Positions 47,557 through 58,935 of a stretch of DNA of 64,000 nucleotides are shown here, in pieces. The translations under genes were made by a program, and so were the position numbers. A model generated the notes under the pieces. It was not told the DNA's origin. It was given only the letters and a program-made list of their open reading frames with translations, and did no database searches. The stretch is from Membranipora membranacea. Lineage: Eukaryota > Bryozoa > Gymnolaemata > Cheilostomatida > Membraniporidae. How positions within the stretch are numbered: the first letter of the stretch is position 1; the number at the start of each line of letters is the position of its first letter. Location: contig OU612070.1 of assembly GCA_914767715.1 (NCBI GenBank), positions 24,726,025-24,790,024 of the forward strand. The letters run 5' to 3'.

Positions 47557-49568
47557 TCAGATTAATGGGTCATCTTGTTGTGGACCATCGATACAAGCAT
47601 CCATAATGCCAGTGCGAATAAAGCCATTCCTCACCGTCTCCTTCTGTTGCGGCAGCTGAAAGTAAGCATACAGATCTTTCAGCCATAATCCACTCTTATC
47701 GCTTAAACTTGGTGTTGATTTGGGGTCTGATATCGCTTGATATATGTCATCTTCACTCACATCAGAGGCTTCAATGGCCAATATCTGTTCAGTGTACCTG
47801 TAAGTGTATAGTAGTCCAATCACTTTTACTGTGGCACTTTGGCCTTGGACAGGTTCTAACCAAAACCTAAGACAAGAGCCTGTCCCAGGCTTGTGACACT
47901 CACCATTCAGAGAATTGTTTCTTTAGGAAATCCTTCAGTGGCTTGTTAACAGACACATCCACCGGCTGTAATAAGTCTGATGTATTCTTTGGCACCTGCC
48001 AAGTGAGAACACTTTAGTAACTCGAAATTTGGTTATGAATCAGCAAGCAGCCTGTGATCTGATCAAGACACAGGCCTACACTACAGGATGTAAACGTTCA
48101 ACTGAATTAAATTTCACTCATTGCAAATTGCAAATTACTTTTATATTCCACTGGGAGTTATGAGTACCTTTCAATGATAATATCTATGCAGACTTCCCAA
48201 TTCGCTTATACCAATTTAACCCATGTAGGCTAATCGACGACTTTGGACCAGGTCGCTAAATTAAGTTTACTCTCCCCTGAACACAGCGAGGTATAGCTGC
48301 CTGCATTATAATTATTATGTCACATAGCGATAAAGAAACCATAAGATATTAGACAGGTGCAGCTGTGTGTCTTTGACACACGAGATTTTTCGTATGCAAT
48401 ACTAGTTTTTATGGGGTGATATTTTGTCACCAAACAGCATAACCAGGATTGTTTTTACTTATACATGTTTAACCATCATCAGGAGTTCCAATTCCCAATC
48501 AAGTATTTATAAACTATTTAACTTACCTCCACGTATACCACATTCAGACTGTAGATCTTCTCAATGATGTTTTCCACATGGTGACCTCGGAAAACGTCAA
48601 ATATCAGCAGTGCTTTGTTTGTGGGTTTCCCCAGCCTTTGTCGGGTGGATGTTAGATAAGGCTTGATCACAGTTTCAAGAAATGACATCATGGTCTTTGT
48701 ATTGCCCCAGTGGCTTTGGTTGCATACTAGGTCAAAGTTTGTGTCATCCAGTGTTGTCGGCAAACTTCTCGCTGTCTTGCCCTGATAAATCAGTTGAAAT
48801 GGCAGAAATGTACCGTCCCCAGCTATCGACACTACGGCCGTAATTCACCGCTTATCTGTCAGACAATTCACTCTGATTTTTCCCTGTCCTCTGAGGTCCA
48901 TTGTTTTGTCAGAACTCGTGATGTATTTCAGCGGAGACTCATCAAAGTCAATAACCAGGCATGGTGGAATCTCATGCTTCTTGACAGCATTTCCTATATT
49001 GTTTAGGAACGAAAATGTGACCTCCTTCATGAAACCCTCGGGCAGCTGCAATTTCCCAGTCGTTGCTTTCCGCTGAGTGAAATTATGTCTACGGAAAACT
49101 GATTGGGCCCAGGTGTCAGTTATTTTGGGAAGCAGATTGGTGAGGTTTCGAGCTTTGAGCATAGCCTTTGTAACACATTTCAGTATATTGCGATTGACAA
49201 CACTCCCTCTTCGGCGGAGCTGAGACAACTTTGTCATAACGGCAGGCTCCATGTCTTTTAAGGTTGTAGGCCTACCTTTTATGGCTTTGTTCTCAAACAC
49301 TGAGAGTGGAACCTTGTGGAGACGGTGGTTGAATGCAGCACCTTTCTTCTTCTTTAGTGCTCGGTAGCTCTTTGCGTATTTGCTCCTCCATGTGCATATG
49401 GTACTCTCATTTGGAACGCGAGAGAACTTCTTCAAAGCACTTGCAGTCCCAAAGTTGAAGGCATGTTTAGCTATTGTGTATCTCTGCTCAGCTGTATAAG
49501 AGTTGTACTGGCCTCTACTGGTTGTCGCGACAGGCCTATCTAGTCCAGGCTCGTAGTTCTTCCACGAT
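47557..49568 (-). pseudogene. pogo/Tigger-like DDE transposase, intron-bearing, with one in-frame stop
   Basis: Minus-strand exons: 49568-48527, 47995-47904 and 47797-47557. The two introns are GT-AG with matching phase (…VYVE|VPKN… and …FSE-W|YTEQ…). N-terminal helix-turn-helix region (YTAEQRYTIAKHAFNFG, then FSRVPNESTICTWRSKY) and a second DNA-binding-like region are followed by the DDE_1 catalytic core: LVIDFDES (first Asp), LLIFDVFRGHH (second Asp) and SDLLQPVDVSVNKPLK (third Asp). A TGA at 48842-48844 interrupts the frame between TDKR and ITAVVSIAGDGT, where homologues read through; the frame is otherwise open on both sides. No start codon was found at the 5' end, so a further exon toward 49.6-50.0 kb is likely. 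Family assignment is firm; activity is doubtful because of the stop. Confidence 0.8.
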
Positions 49569-50141
49569 CTATCAACAAAATATGATTGGTAAATTTAATA
49601 TGTTTGGGCTGGTACTTAGCCATTAGGTGGGCTGTCTTTTGTGTGCTGGGCTTGGGCTAAGGGTGGCTAGCTGGTAGGCCTACTGCAAGTGGTTACTAAA
49701 CCTTGGTTTTCATCAATAACATGTCAATATGAATATTCTTATTTCTAATGAAAAAACTTAAAACAGATATTTTTTTAAATAATGAGGAGAAAAACCAACC
49801 ATGAGATCTTCATTGAGATTTTCATCTTCCTGGTTCTTGGCAGTCTGAAAGGCGGATGTTGGCTTGAAGAAACTGAACAAGGTCTTCTGAGAGATGTGAG
49901 AGGCTGCCTACTAGAGTACTTCACCCAAAAAATAAAAGCGTGCTGTTTCAGTTTTTTCTTTTCATGTAATAACTGAGATCACCATGCTGCATACAAAGCT
50001 AGACAATGATATATAAGAACTGAGAATTGAGAGGATAACTCCTCTATAAAAGTTCGCATTTAGCTAGTTTTAAGTATTCGCGGTTTCTGTCATCGCGAAC
50101 CGCGAATTATTAAACCACTTGAAACCATAAGGTCACTAGGG

Positions 50142-50482
50142 TATCAGAATGAATTTTGAGCACTCATGTCAATTGCAAATTGTAGCTGCATGAAATGTAT
50201 TATGTAGCTCTGTGTATTATTTACCCACAAAAGAGAACGATTTTATTTGGGTGTGTGTAACATCTCATGGTGCCTTCACACTACAGCTTATATTCAATTT
50301 GATCACAATAGGCCGGCTCCTGCAACTTTGTATTAAATCATGGAGTGCTTGCCCCTTTACATCAACAAAACAGGAGATTGTAGCTCAGAATTTAAAGGAT
50401 TAGTGATGTGACATAATGATATAATGAAAACTAGTTTATAATTGTTCACACTCAAGGAATTTTAATCTAAAGTTATATTGTA
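50142..50482. other. Short gap between transposon and LTR element
   Basis: Nothing recognised other than a 63-codon chance frame. Confidence 0.4.
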
Positions 50483-51106
50483 TGAATAGTTTTTAACATT
50501 TATAACCTCTGACCCCACAATCATATTACATCTATATATGCATGCTTTATAATATTCAATAGAACAAGAATCAGTTAGTCTTAAACCATAAACAAGACAA
50601 CACTTTAATTATACCTCTCACTATAAGCTACATCCCCATTCAAATGATTCTATAACAAACCCACACTGCATCTGCCTGCATTCAACATAAACAACAAACA
50701 ACAATATCATATATGGTGGAGGTTCTCTCTTAAAGTTCCTACATAAGGGAAGAACACACACGAAGATATGCCTCTGAAAGCCGCCAAGTCAAACAAAGCG
50801 GCAGATTGAAAGCGGAATGCTTGGGAAGTAAACAGAGGAGATAGATAATTTAAATCAATGACGATCACTATTGCGTATCTATGGAGCAAAGAGAAACGGG
50901 AGTAAACTGAGGCGATCCATAATTTCAGTCAATCACGATCATCGGGTATCTATGGAGCAAAAAAAATCAGAGCATACTGATGAGATCGATAATTTTAATC
51001 AATCAATCCCGATAACTGTCTCATATCTATTGAGCAATAATCATTGGAGGTATCATAATGAAGTATCCCAGACTACTCAAGCCGACTCAAGCCTCCAAAG
51101 CTGCGA

Positions 51107-51600
51107 ATGTCGCCACAACACAACATAACGGCTGTGCTGCTGCTGTATAATAATCTTCTAACACAGAGACAAACTAGGAACTATACCAGTGAAAGTCAGA
51201 AGGTTAAAAATGGATATGAATGTGGTAGCAATAGCGGTGGTGGTAGCAGTAGTGAATTATATGTAACAGACTGTGACAGGTGTGGTAAGTCACATATGAG
51301 TAGTGCTTGTTGTGCTTATGGTCGGACTTGTAGGGGCTGTGTGGAGACTGGGCACTATCGGTCCTGCTGTCTCTCTGGTGGTGCTAGGGCTCAGACTTGT
51401 GATGGAGCCGGCGCTGTTGCGGGAGGTTCTACACAATAGCAATCAGCGGGCCCTGTCTGTGTCGACTGTTTGGGTTTGTTGTCTGAATGTCGAGTCCGGG
51501 TTACCTTTGGCTTTGCTAGACACAGGGGATCAATCATCATATATCACAACTAAACTGTCAGATAATATTATTCCTAATAACTATAAAATTTATTAGTCAC
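51107..51600 (+). pseudogene. Gag zinc knuckles and aspartic protease fragment of the LTR element
   Basis: One frame encodes two Cys/His knuckles: C-D-R-C-G-K-S-H-(x4)-C and C-R-G-C-V-E-T-G-H-Y-(x3)-C, typical of retrotransposon Gag nucleocapsid. A second frame just downstream encodes LALLDTGDQSSYIT, the catalytic D-T-G of retroviral-like aspartic proteases. The two are in different frames (near 51435), so either a programmed frameshift or, more likely, decay separates them. The protease then ends at a stop at about 51594, and no polymerase follows. Confidence 0.65.
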
Positions 51601-52640
51601 ATGTAACACTTCCACTATTAGTAGTGTAGGGAATATTAAGATTCTCATTAGGTATTAGGTATTAAACAGCTAGATTTTAACGTAGGTTATGTTAGCTGTT
51701 CTCAATTAATTCATGTTGCTGATTTTATGAGATATGATATAGTATCAGGTTAGATTTTATGGAATCACATAATAGATGTATACAATATAACAATAGTAAG
51801 TGTAATCTGTATTTAGAGGGACCATTTGATATCATAATGCCAGCTGGAAATTCTATAGGCTCCACAAATTTAGGGAGCCTGCTAAATAAACTAACAATAT
51901 AGAGAATGGGTGCAAAGCCAGTCATACTATAACCAGGCTTCTGTTGTTTCCATAAACTCAGGTAATAATCTGGACAGTTCTAAGGAGCAACAAGATCATT
52001 GAGCTTTAATGCCAAACTTTGAATACTTAATTTACAATAAAGTACTGCAAGATTTGTTATTTCTACATTGCATGATATTGTCTTTTCGGACAGTTACTTT
52101 ACAATATCACAGGACACACCTTACATATTAATAGATAACAGAAAACGAATTTATTTTGGCACTCGTGTATCAGGATGTGGCCAATTATGGGAATGAAAAA
52201 CCGAAATTTGAAAAAAATAGACAGCAAATGAAAATACGATGGAATTTGTGTTTGGTTTGAAGCCATGTTAAGTGGGAAGAGAAAAGTGACTGCAGAATTG
52301 CTGAGAATAAATTAATTACGTCATAATCAACTCTTATTTCTAGCATTATAACTATCATACTATTATTCAAGTAATTAACCATTATAATTATCACTATAAT
52401 CATAATTATCATTATAATTATTACAAGTATCATTTAAGCGTCATTATTCAAGACTATTAGATTAGATTGGTAAACCTTGATACAGGCTTGTGTAAATAAA
52501 GAGCCAACATCCAACAATTTGATTAGGCGAGGCATGAGGACATGATTATTTAGCAGATAGGACTAAATATCAAACATTAGATATTGGAATTTATCAATAT
52601 CAGTGATATCATAGCAATAGCCAACCATGTAGGCTTGGCA

Positions 52641-52737
52641 TAGCATTTCCTGTACCGGGAGGGTACTTATCAGTTAACAAAAAATTTGTGCAGTTAACAA
52701 TAAATAGCATTTCCTGTACCGGGAGGGTACTTATCAA
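52641..52737. repeat. Direct repeat of 32 bp, spacing 65 bp, inside the LTR element
   Basis: 'tagcatttcctgtaccggg' plus 'agggtacttatca' occurs at about 52641-52672 and again at 52706-52737. No function is evident. Confidence 0.85.
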
Positions 52738-53468
52738 TAGTCAATTGACCTTTAGCCAATGTTATTTAGGAGTTGTGATGCCATATTGATGCACACCTGT
52801 GTCTGGGGATGCTAAGTGTTGGTGCTCCTGCCTGTGGATTGTGGATTGGGCATTTGGACTGATCACCCATTTTGTCGATATGTACTGGGCCTGCGGCTCG
52901 TGACCCGTGTGGGAACTCCTGTGGCTGCGGGGCCTCCCTCATGTCTGTGTCATTGCTCTGCTTGAGTGGCGGGGGGATTGTGTGTTTGTCTTCTTGTGCC
53001 GCTGCATTACCGGCTGTGGTACGATAGGCATTCCTTGTGCGTGACTTATTATATCTTGTTTTTTTAAAGCATGTTTTTATCATGCAATACCATTATTTTA
53101 CACTTTACCATTTTTAGTGAATTAGTTTTAGCACAACTTGTTTTGAAACTTTATCAGAGTTTTATTTTGACATAATTTGAGGTTAATTTCCAGAGACCAA
53201 TTTTGATCAAGAAGGAAGGGGCAAATATCGTTTGAATAGTTTTTAACATTTTTAACCTCTGACCCCACAATCATATTACATCTATATATGCATGGTTTTT
53301 TAATATTCAATAGAACAAGAATCAGTCAGTCTTAAACCATAAACAAGACAACACGTTTAATTAAACCTCTCACTATAAGCTACATCCCCATTCAAATGAT
53401 TCTATAACAAACCCACACCGCATCTGCCTGCATTCAACACAGACAACAAACAACAATATCATATTTGG

Positions 53469-54684
53469 ATACCTCTGAATTATTAAAATATGAGATAACG
53501 CATTTTACCAGCAGTGGGCAGCCTTGATCTCACTCTAAGCCATCGCAAATTTTCAGGTTTTACACAATGTTTTTTATCCTTTAATTATACCTCCTCATAC
53601 CTGAAGAAGGAATGTTATAATCTTATTTTTATCTCTACCTTTTTAATTTTTCTGAACAGACTCATATCATTCTCTTCATTGTTATTTTTTTTACAAGTGA
53701 CCATGATGCCTTTAACCAAAAGTGTAATCATTATAACAGACACTCCTAATAATTTCTTGTGACTGCAGCATACGGCAACATTCAATTTTTCCATAAGAAG
53801 AGGATCTTATCCTAACCTTACCAAATGTTAAGTACTTTGGTCAATTTTCTGCAGTAGCTTGTTTACCTCAAATCAGTGACTCAGCTTTCTCACCATGAGT
53901 TTTTTTATAGTTCTGCATTTGCCTCATTTCGTAAGTGAATACAGCATTGGGCAACCGCCCAGCTGTTGCTGAGATCCTGTCACTGGCTTTTGTAGTAATG
54001 AGTTTGTTTGTCTCAGGTTTCCTCTCAATTATGAATTGAAGAATCAAGAATCATTTGTATAAAGAGTGGCAACTTCATCCATTGTTATGACGAACAGAAC
54101 TAATGAGGAAAGTATATTTATCGAATCCTGACAACAAAAATTTAATCTAAGAATTTGGTTATGGTTTCAAGATTTTAAATCAAAAGAAACCTAAATGTAT
54201 CTATGAAAATTTTTTTTCTGATCAATTCATAAATGACATGTACGACCGGCATTAAACGGTATCGCAATGAATTAGGTGAATTTGTTAAAAAATATTGCTA
54301 ATATTATTCTCAACGATATTCCGAGTCTTTTTTTTAACACCTTAGATCTAAAAAAAGGATACATACTTTTTAAAACTGTATTTCAACCTCTTCATATAGA
54401 CTCTCATGAGGTTGACCCAGAAATATTTTCTTTTACCTTATTGCTTTACTATTGTTATTTTTCTTATTTGATTTATTCAATTGACAAAGCTGGAGGATCA
54501 TGAGCAAAATATATAACAATAAATTTATTAATAAAAAACACTTTTCCGATATTGAGCTGAACAATATGAGTTTAAACTTTATATTTTATAATTCTATTAA
54601 AAAGCATTAATTTATGTAGGATACCATACTATTGTATCAATATCAGACGTGATGACAGGATAGTCAATGATGATCGAGTTAAGG
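53469..54684. other. Intergenic before BRICHOS gene 1
   Basis: AT-rich, with short frames up to 82 codons and no motif. 'tttattaataaa' near 54518-54535 gives AATAAA on the minus strand and could be the polyadenylation signal of BRICHOS gene 1. Confidence 0.5.
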
Positions 54685-56967
54685 TTAGAAGCTGCAGTTG
54701 AACCCACATCTGAGAGCGTGACAGCTACATCGAGATTCATAAACATATGAGCAGGAGGTGCGACAGTTCGATCCTCTCTTCACTCTCAATTCTGATGTAG
54801 GTTTAACATCTACAAATAAATAGATCAGCAAGTTTGAACAAAATGTGAAGAATCTAAGACTTTTTGTCCTTTTTTGGTAGCATTTATCTAATGAAATATA
54901 TATGTAAAAAATAAGATCAACAGAATTATTATTCTATATTAAAAAAATATATCAAACAGTTGCAGCTTATGTCTGGGGCTCCCCGCGTATTCTACTGAAG
55001 ATTGAAGATTGAGTGTTTTAAAGTTGAAGAAAAGATTTAGTCAGTTCAAATGAAAAATCAATAAAAGATTTTAGACTTGAATTCAGTCCAACAATTCGGA
55101 GTTAGTTACTCAGATTACGTGTTTGGGACAAACAACTCCAAACAATAACAAACTTAAGCTCATCAGCCTATCAAAACAAAACCAAAACTCAAGCACATGG
55201 GTCATTCTGAGCAGAAATGAGTAGATAACACCACGGTCCAGCTGTTTTGAAGAATCAAGTCTGAAGATGAGAGTTTTAAAATTGAACATTGCTCTATTTT
55301 CTCTGAAGAAATTGAAGACAGCTTTGTGTGCAGGGCGCCCCATGTCTGATATTGGTTTAATTTTGAATTGTCTCACCTGTTTGAATTATCCACTGGAATC
55401 CCTGTACACATCTTTCTACTGCTGCCTCAGGTAAGAAACTAGTATCCTTCACCTCACCATTTAGTGTTCTATATGTAATGTCATCGGTGGTTATCTCCAC
55501 CTGCTTTGTGGTGAGGGACTGCTGACTGGTTTGGATCAGTTCTTTCACTGCTTCACCTTCATTTGGACTTGTTTCCATTGCTGAGAGATAGCATATTGCA
55601 TCATCAGCATACTTTGTTACCATCAGTGCCTGCATACAAATACATATATGTTTAAATGAATTACTATTTTGATATTTGTGACACAAATATATCAATAATT
55701 GAATGTTCAATTAATTGAAACGTTTGACAACTTTGTCTAAATAGAAGCCAGTTATATTGAGCATGAAATATTCTGTGTTTGACTGCTGTCCTAAGAGAAT
55801 ACCAGTCATTCTGATACAGAGGGTGTATAACTCATAATCAACAATAATTATTATATGTGTGCATAAATGCATTCAAGAAAAATCATATTTTGCAAATACA
55901 TGCTGCCCGTATGAGAAAAAAACTATCATGCCTATTGTCTAAATGAAAACACAAATTGATGTATATTAGATGTTGTCAATTTTGTTGGGTCATGGATATT
56001 TAACAAAAAGATTTTCTCTGCTTACTCAAGGTCACCATACCTTGTTGATATCCTGGATAGTGAAAGATCCATCATCTCCCTCCAGTATAATCAGGCCGCT
56101 CTCCTTTTCGAACTTCAGCTCTTCAGATCCCTGTGAGTAAACAATGCAAACTAAATTAATTATTGTGCTTGATAACTTAATCCTATAGGCTGCTCCTGCA
56201 TTGTATCTAAGACTGTAATAAATCTCCAGTTCAGTTTCTTTAGTAATCTCACTTCTTTAGTTGGCACTAACAAATCACCATTCCTCAGAAATGAAGTCAA
56301 TCAGTGTTTAATATCTAGATAGTTTTGCTTTAGTTGCTTTGAGAATATGTTGACCACCAGTCCTCACTGATTTGGTATTGGCCCACAATTCATCATTCAT
56401 TCATCATCACTAGAAATCAAGGAGGTCCACTGTGTTGGTTTCCTACTCCAACATGGATATAGGGTGCGGTGTGAGTATGGTGGGTCCAAGTATCTTTACT
56501 CAAGAGGGGATAACCCTCTCCTCTTCAAAGATGATTGATCATTGATTGTTAGGTTGCAATGGTCATTTGGTTTAATTAATGGAGAAACTTACAATTTTTT
56601 CACCATTTTGGTAGACATCAAATGTATCTCCGACAGTGTTCTTTCTTTGAGGAGAAGCAAAAACTGCAGCAACAAGTAATGTTGCAATAAGGAACACATT
56701 AGCTGCACCCTGCAACGAGAAAATGGCTAATTATATAAAACAAACATTGCTATTGAAAATTAACTTCCCAGGGTTTACCAACATCCAAACAAAATCTAAA
56801 CATATGAGTCATCCTTAATGATAGCATGAAATCAAATAGCAAAAAAATTGGTTATACAGTTGCCAGCCTTTCATGCTACAAACACCAATTATAACTTATT
56901 TTTGAAGATTTAACTATCTCGGTATAAAATCTTCGGTATATCTTCCTATATGAAATATACTCACCAT
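54685..56967 (-). CDS. BRICHOS-domain precursor of a six-Cys peptide, gene 1 (five exons, 195 aa)
   Basis: Minus-strand exons: 56967-56965 (ATG only), 56709-56593, 56130-56041, 55629-55377 and 54809-54685; phases agree, 196 codons with stop. Residues 1-19 form a signal peptide ending VFA. Residues about 45-150 match the BRICHOS layout: an Asp at 67 (FTIQDIN) and two Cys at 83 (AICYL) and 144 (VERCVQGF). BRICHOS acts as an intramolecular chaperone in secreted precursors. A furin-type site RVKR (163-166) precedes a 29-residue C-terminal peptide with Cys spacing C-x3-C-x7-C-x-C-x4-C-x3-C, net charge about +2. In annelids such precursors (arenicin, alvinellacin, capitellacin) yield antimicrobial peptides, so an innate defence role is the best inference. 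Intron 4 carries a MITE. A TATA-like GTATATAA lies near 57052. Gene 2 is its divergent paralogue. Confidence 0.85.
54975..55341. mobile_element. MITE, 367 bp, in intron 4 of BRICHOS gene 1
   Basis: The ends GGGGCTCCCCGC and GCAGGGCGCCCC form the inverted repeat, flanked by a 6 bp duplication ATGTCT. It is the same family as 9361-9629. The corresponding intron of the paralogue (62733-62945) continues without it, so this insertion is younger than the gene duplication. It lies 35 bp inside the intron from exon 4. Confidence 0.88.
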
Positions 56968-57039
56968 TTTAGATCGATGTGTTTCAGTGATGTGGTACTC
57001 AGAACTTAGAAGATGTCAAGCTGATGATCTTTGCTGCCA

Positions 57040-57310
57040 ATAGCTGCTACTTATATACGAAATTCATAACAGGAACAAGGAAAAATGTCATCATATTACC
57101 AAAACCACACTGATTGCTTGAATAGGCTTCAACAACCACAAACATCAGTGAATCACTATTAATGTTTGACTTCAAGGATTCAAAAAGCAGGAACTTTTTA
57201 TCGTACAGAGATGCCTTGAACTCCCTGAATCAACCACAAATATTAGCAGCTGCGTGCTCAAGCCAAGTCTTGACATTCTGGAACAACATTCAGCCACAGC
57301 TGTTATTTTC
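57040..57310 (-). promoter_or_regulatory. Promoter region of BRICHOS gene 1
   Basis: On the minus strand this runs 'gctgaatgttgtt', 'ggttgattcagggag', 'gtgtggttttgg', 'tttttccttgttcctg', then TATA-like GTATATAAGTAGCAGC about 85 bp before the ATG. The same blocks in the same order lie upstream of gene 2, and this conservation suggests a shared core promoter. The transcription start is not known; 'ggcagcaaagatcatcag' after the TATA box is a candidate. Confidence 0.6.
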
Positions 57311-58404
57311 AACTTGCGCTTCAATATGAACAAAATCTCATCTTGTTCTCTTACGCCATCGGATATAAAACCTTGAGGAGTAGATATAGTTTAGGTATAT
57401 ATAATGAATTATGCCGCGTCAAAGTCAACTCTCCGACAACGTTTGGAATTAGACACTTAAAAAACTAAAATTGATGCAAGGCAGCGCAAGAAGTCACTTC
57501 CTCCCCTTTAGGAAGCCAGATACAATAATCACTAAAATCACTAAAATCACTAAAACTGAAGAATCCATGCCAGAATCAGCTCTTTGTTGGATTTCTTCTT
57601 GCTCTGTATACATCGCACTGTTGATTTAGGAGGAACAAACATAATATACAAACATACATTAACTATAAAATAATTTGGTGGGTGGGGCCTACCCTGTCAC
57701 CTTACAGGAGGAGCTTAAAGCACTCCACCTGGAAATCTGAACTTTAGGAAGAGCTTTTCTACTGAGCAAAAATAGGCAACCGTGGCATGAAAATCCCCGT
57801 TAATAATGATGTCGATAAATTTATATTCCATTGAATAGGTATCAGAATAAGAGCAGTTTTATAAATAAGCAGTTTTGACGTTGTGCATAACAAATTTCTC
57901 AGTCAGCAGCCACCAGTGCAGGACATGTAGCCTTTTCCTGTTTTATTACACATGCTCAAAGGGTATACTCTGGCATTTTCAATCTCTTTTAAGCTTTTTG
58001 TTGTTCTGATCCAATACAAAGATTGGATTTAAACTAGGTTTGTGTTTATTATGAGGTAGGCTATTAATATATCAAAATAGAACTTTTAACAAATTTGCAT
58101 AACAAACAGCCTCTGCAATGTCCTACCAAAGAAGTGGATTTTTGCATTTAAAACCTCTCTTTATCTCTAATGACTTTTGCATCGCCTTCAATTTTTTTCT
58201 TAACTACGGTCCTGTGAGTTGATTATGTGACCACCACTTCTTTATACTGAATATTTGATTGGTCACTGGTCACTATAGACTGATGGCTCAGTTTGTCAGA
58301 CTTCAGCCCATTACTGCATTATGATAATATTGCGGGGCATTTTTCTGATTATTCAGAATATTTCAGGATTGTATCTGATCAGTGAAAATCAACTGCATAT
58401 CATA

Positions 58405-58935
58405 TGATAATTGTGGTTGATTCAGGGAGTTCAGTGCATCCCTGGGAGATCATGCATATTATAAGATACTTGCTGCCAATAACAGCCAATAAATGCTGCG
58501 TATAATTTAGAATAAAAAACCAAACAAAACCAGACTGATTACTGGAATGTGCATCAAAATCACACTAAATCACTTAATAATAAGTAAATCAAGTATCAGA
58601 TCTAATCTAGGCATCTGATTTTCCTGCTACTGCCAGTCTCGACCAATCCGGTGAAAAAATGTGATGATGAATTTTTTTGAAATGATATATAATGCCCCCA
58701 AGTTTGCCATGTCTTGATCTTGATACAGTTTGCTGTATCTGTGACCTTCAGTTATAACAGGATCCTCAGAGGACTAATAAACAGGAAAACTTTGCAGCAA
58801 ATCAAGTGCCTAGAATAGATTAGATACTTGTGGTTGGTTGGTGGTGCCCATTCAAGTTATCAGTTCCGTTTTTGTTATGGGGTGACATTTTTCCTTGTTC
58901 CTGCTATAAATGTTACTGTACAGCAATACCAAATA
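58405..58935 (+). promoter_or_regulatory. Third, orphan copy of the BRICHOS promoter block
   Basis: 'tgtggttgattcagggagttc' type sequence at about 58411 and 'gtggttggttggtggtgcc' to 'tttttccttgttcctgctataaat' at about 58832-58912 repeat the upstream blocks of both BRICHOS genes in gene 2 orientation. Similarity ends at the TATA region, and no ATG, signal peptide or BRICHOS exon follows. Likely the relic of a lost third gene or an incomplete tandem duplication. Confidence 0.55.

Larger units (their letters stand above)
44938..50143. mobile_element. Two-gene pogo/Tigger-type DNA transposon, 5.2 kb, TA target duplication
   Basis: The element spans 44940-50141. Its left end is CCCTAGTGACCTTA and its right end is the inverted AAGGTCACTAGGG; each is directly flanked by TA (44938-44939 and 50142-50143). 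TA duplication is the hallmark of Tc1/mariner/pogo elements. Both subterminal regions carry CG-containing boxes, AATTCGCGG twice on the left (44956-44964, 44971-44979), and ATTCGCGG and CCGCGAATT on the right (50076-50083, 50100-50108), plausible transposase binding sites. Inside lie a convergent gene pair: a HIRAN-like gene near the left end and the transposase near the right end, plus a nested 900 bp element. Boundaries rest on the TIR/TA agreement seen by eye. Confidence 0.8.
50483..53468 (+). mobile_element. Degenerate LTR-type retroelement, about 3 kb
   Basis: A direct repeat of about 232 bp (50483-50714 and 53233-53468, nearly identical, beginning TGAATAG) encloses 2.5 kb. Inside lie a Gag zinc-knuckle pair and a retroviral-type protease motif on the plus strand. 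A purine-rich run (AAGAAGGAAGGGG, about 53209-53221) lies just before the second repeat. No reverse transcriptase, RNase H or integrase was found, so the element is non-autonomous or decayed. No flanking target duplication was identified, and the exact LTR ends are uncertain by several bases. Confidence 0.6.

Noticed and set aside
52766-53083. 105-codon minus-strand ORF in the LTR element with Cys/His residues
   Set aside because: Opposite strand to the Gag knuckles and protease, and the Cys/His pattern does not form a recognisable zinc finger.
54975-55376. 88-codon minus-strand ORF continuing from BRICHOS gene 1 exon 4 region
   Set aside because: It is MITE sequence beyond the splice donor at 55376.
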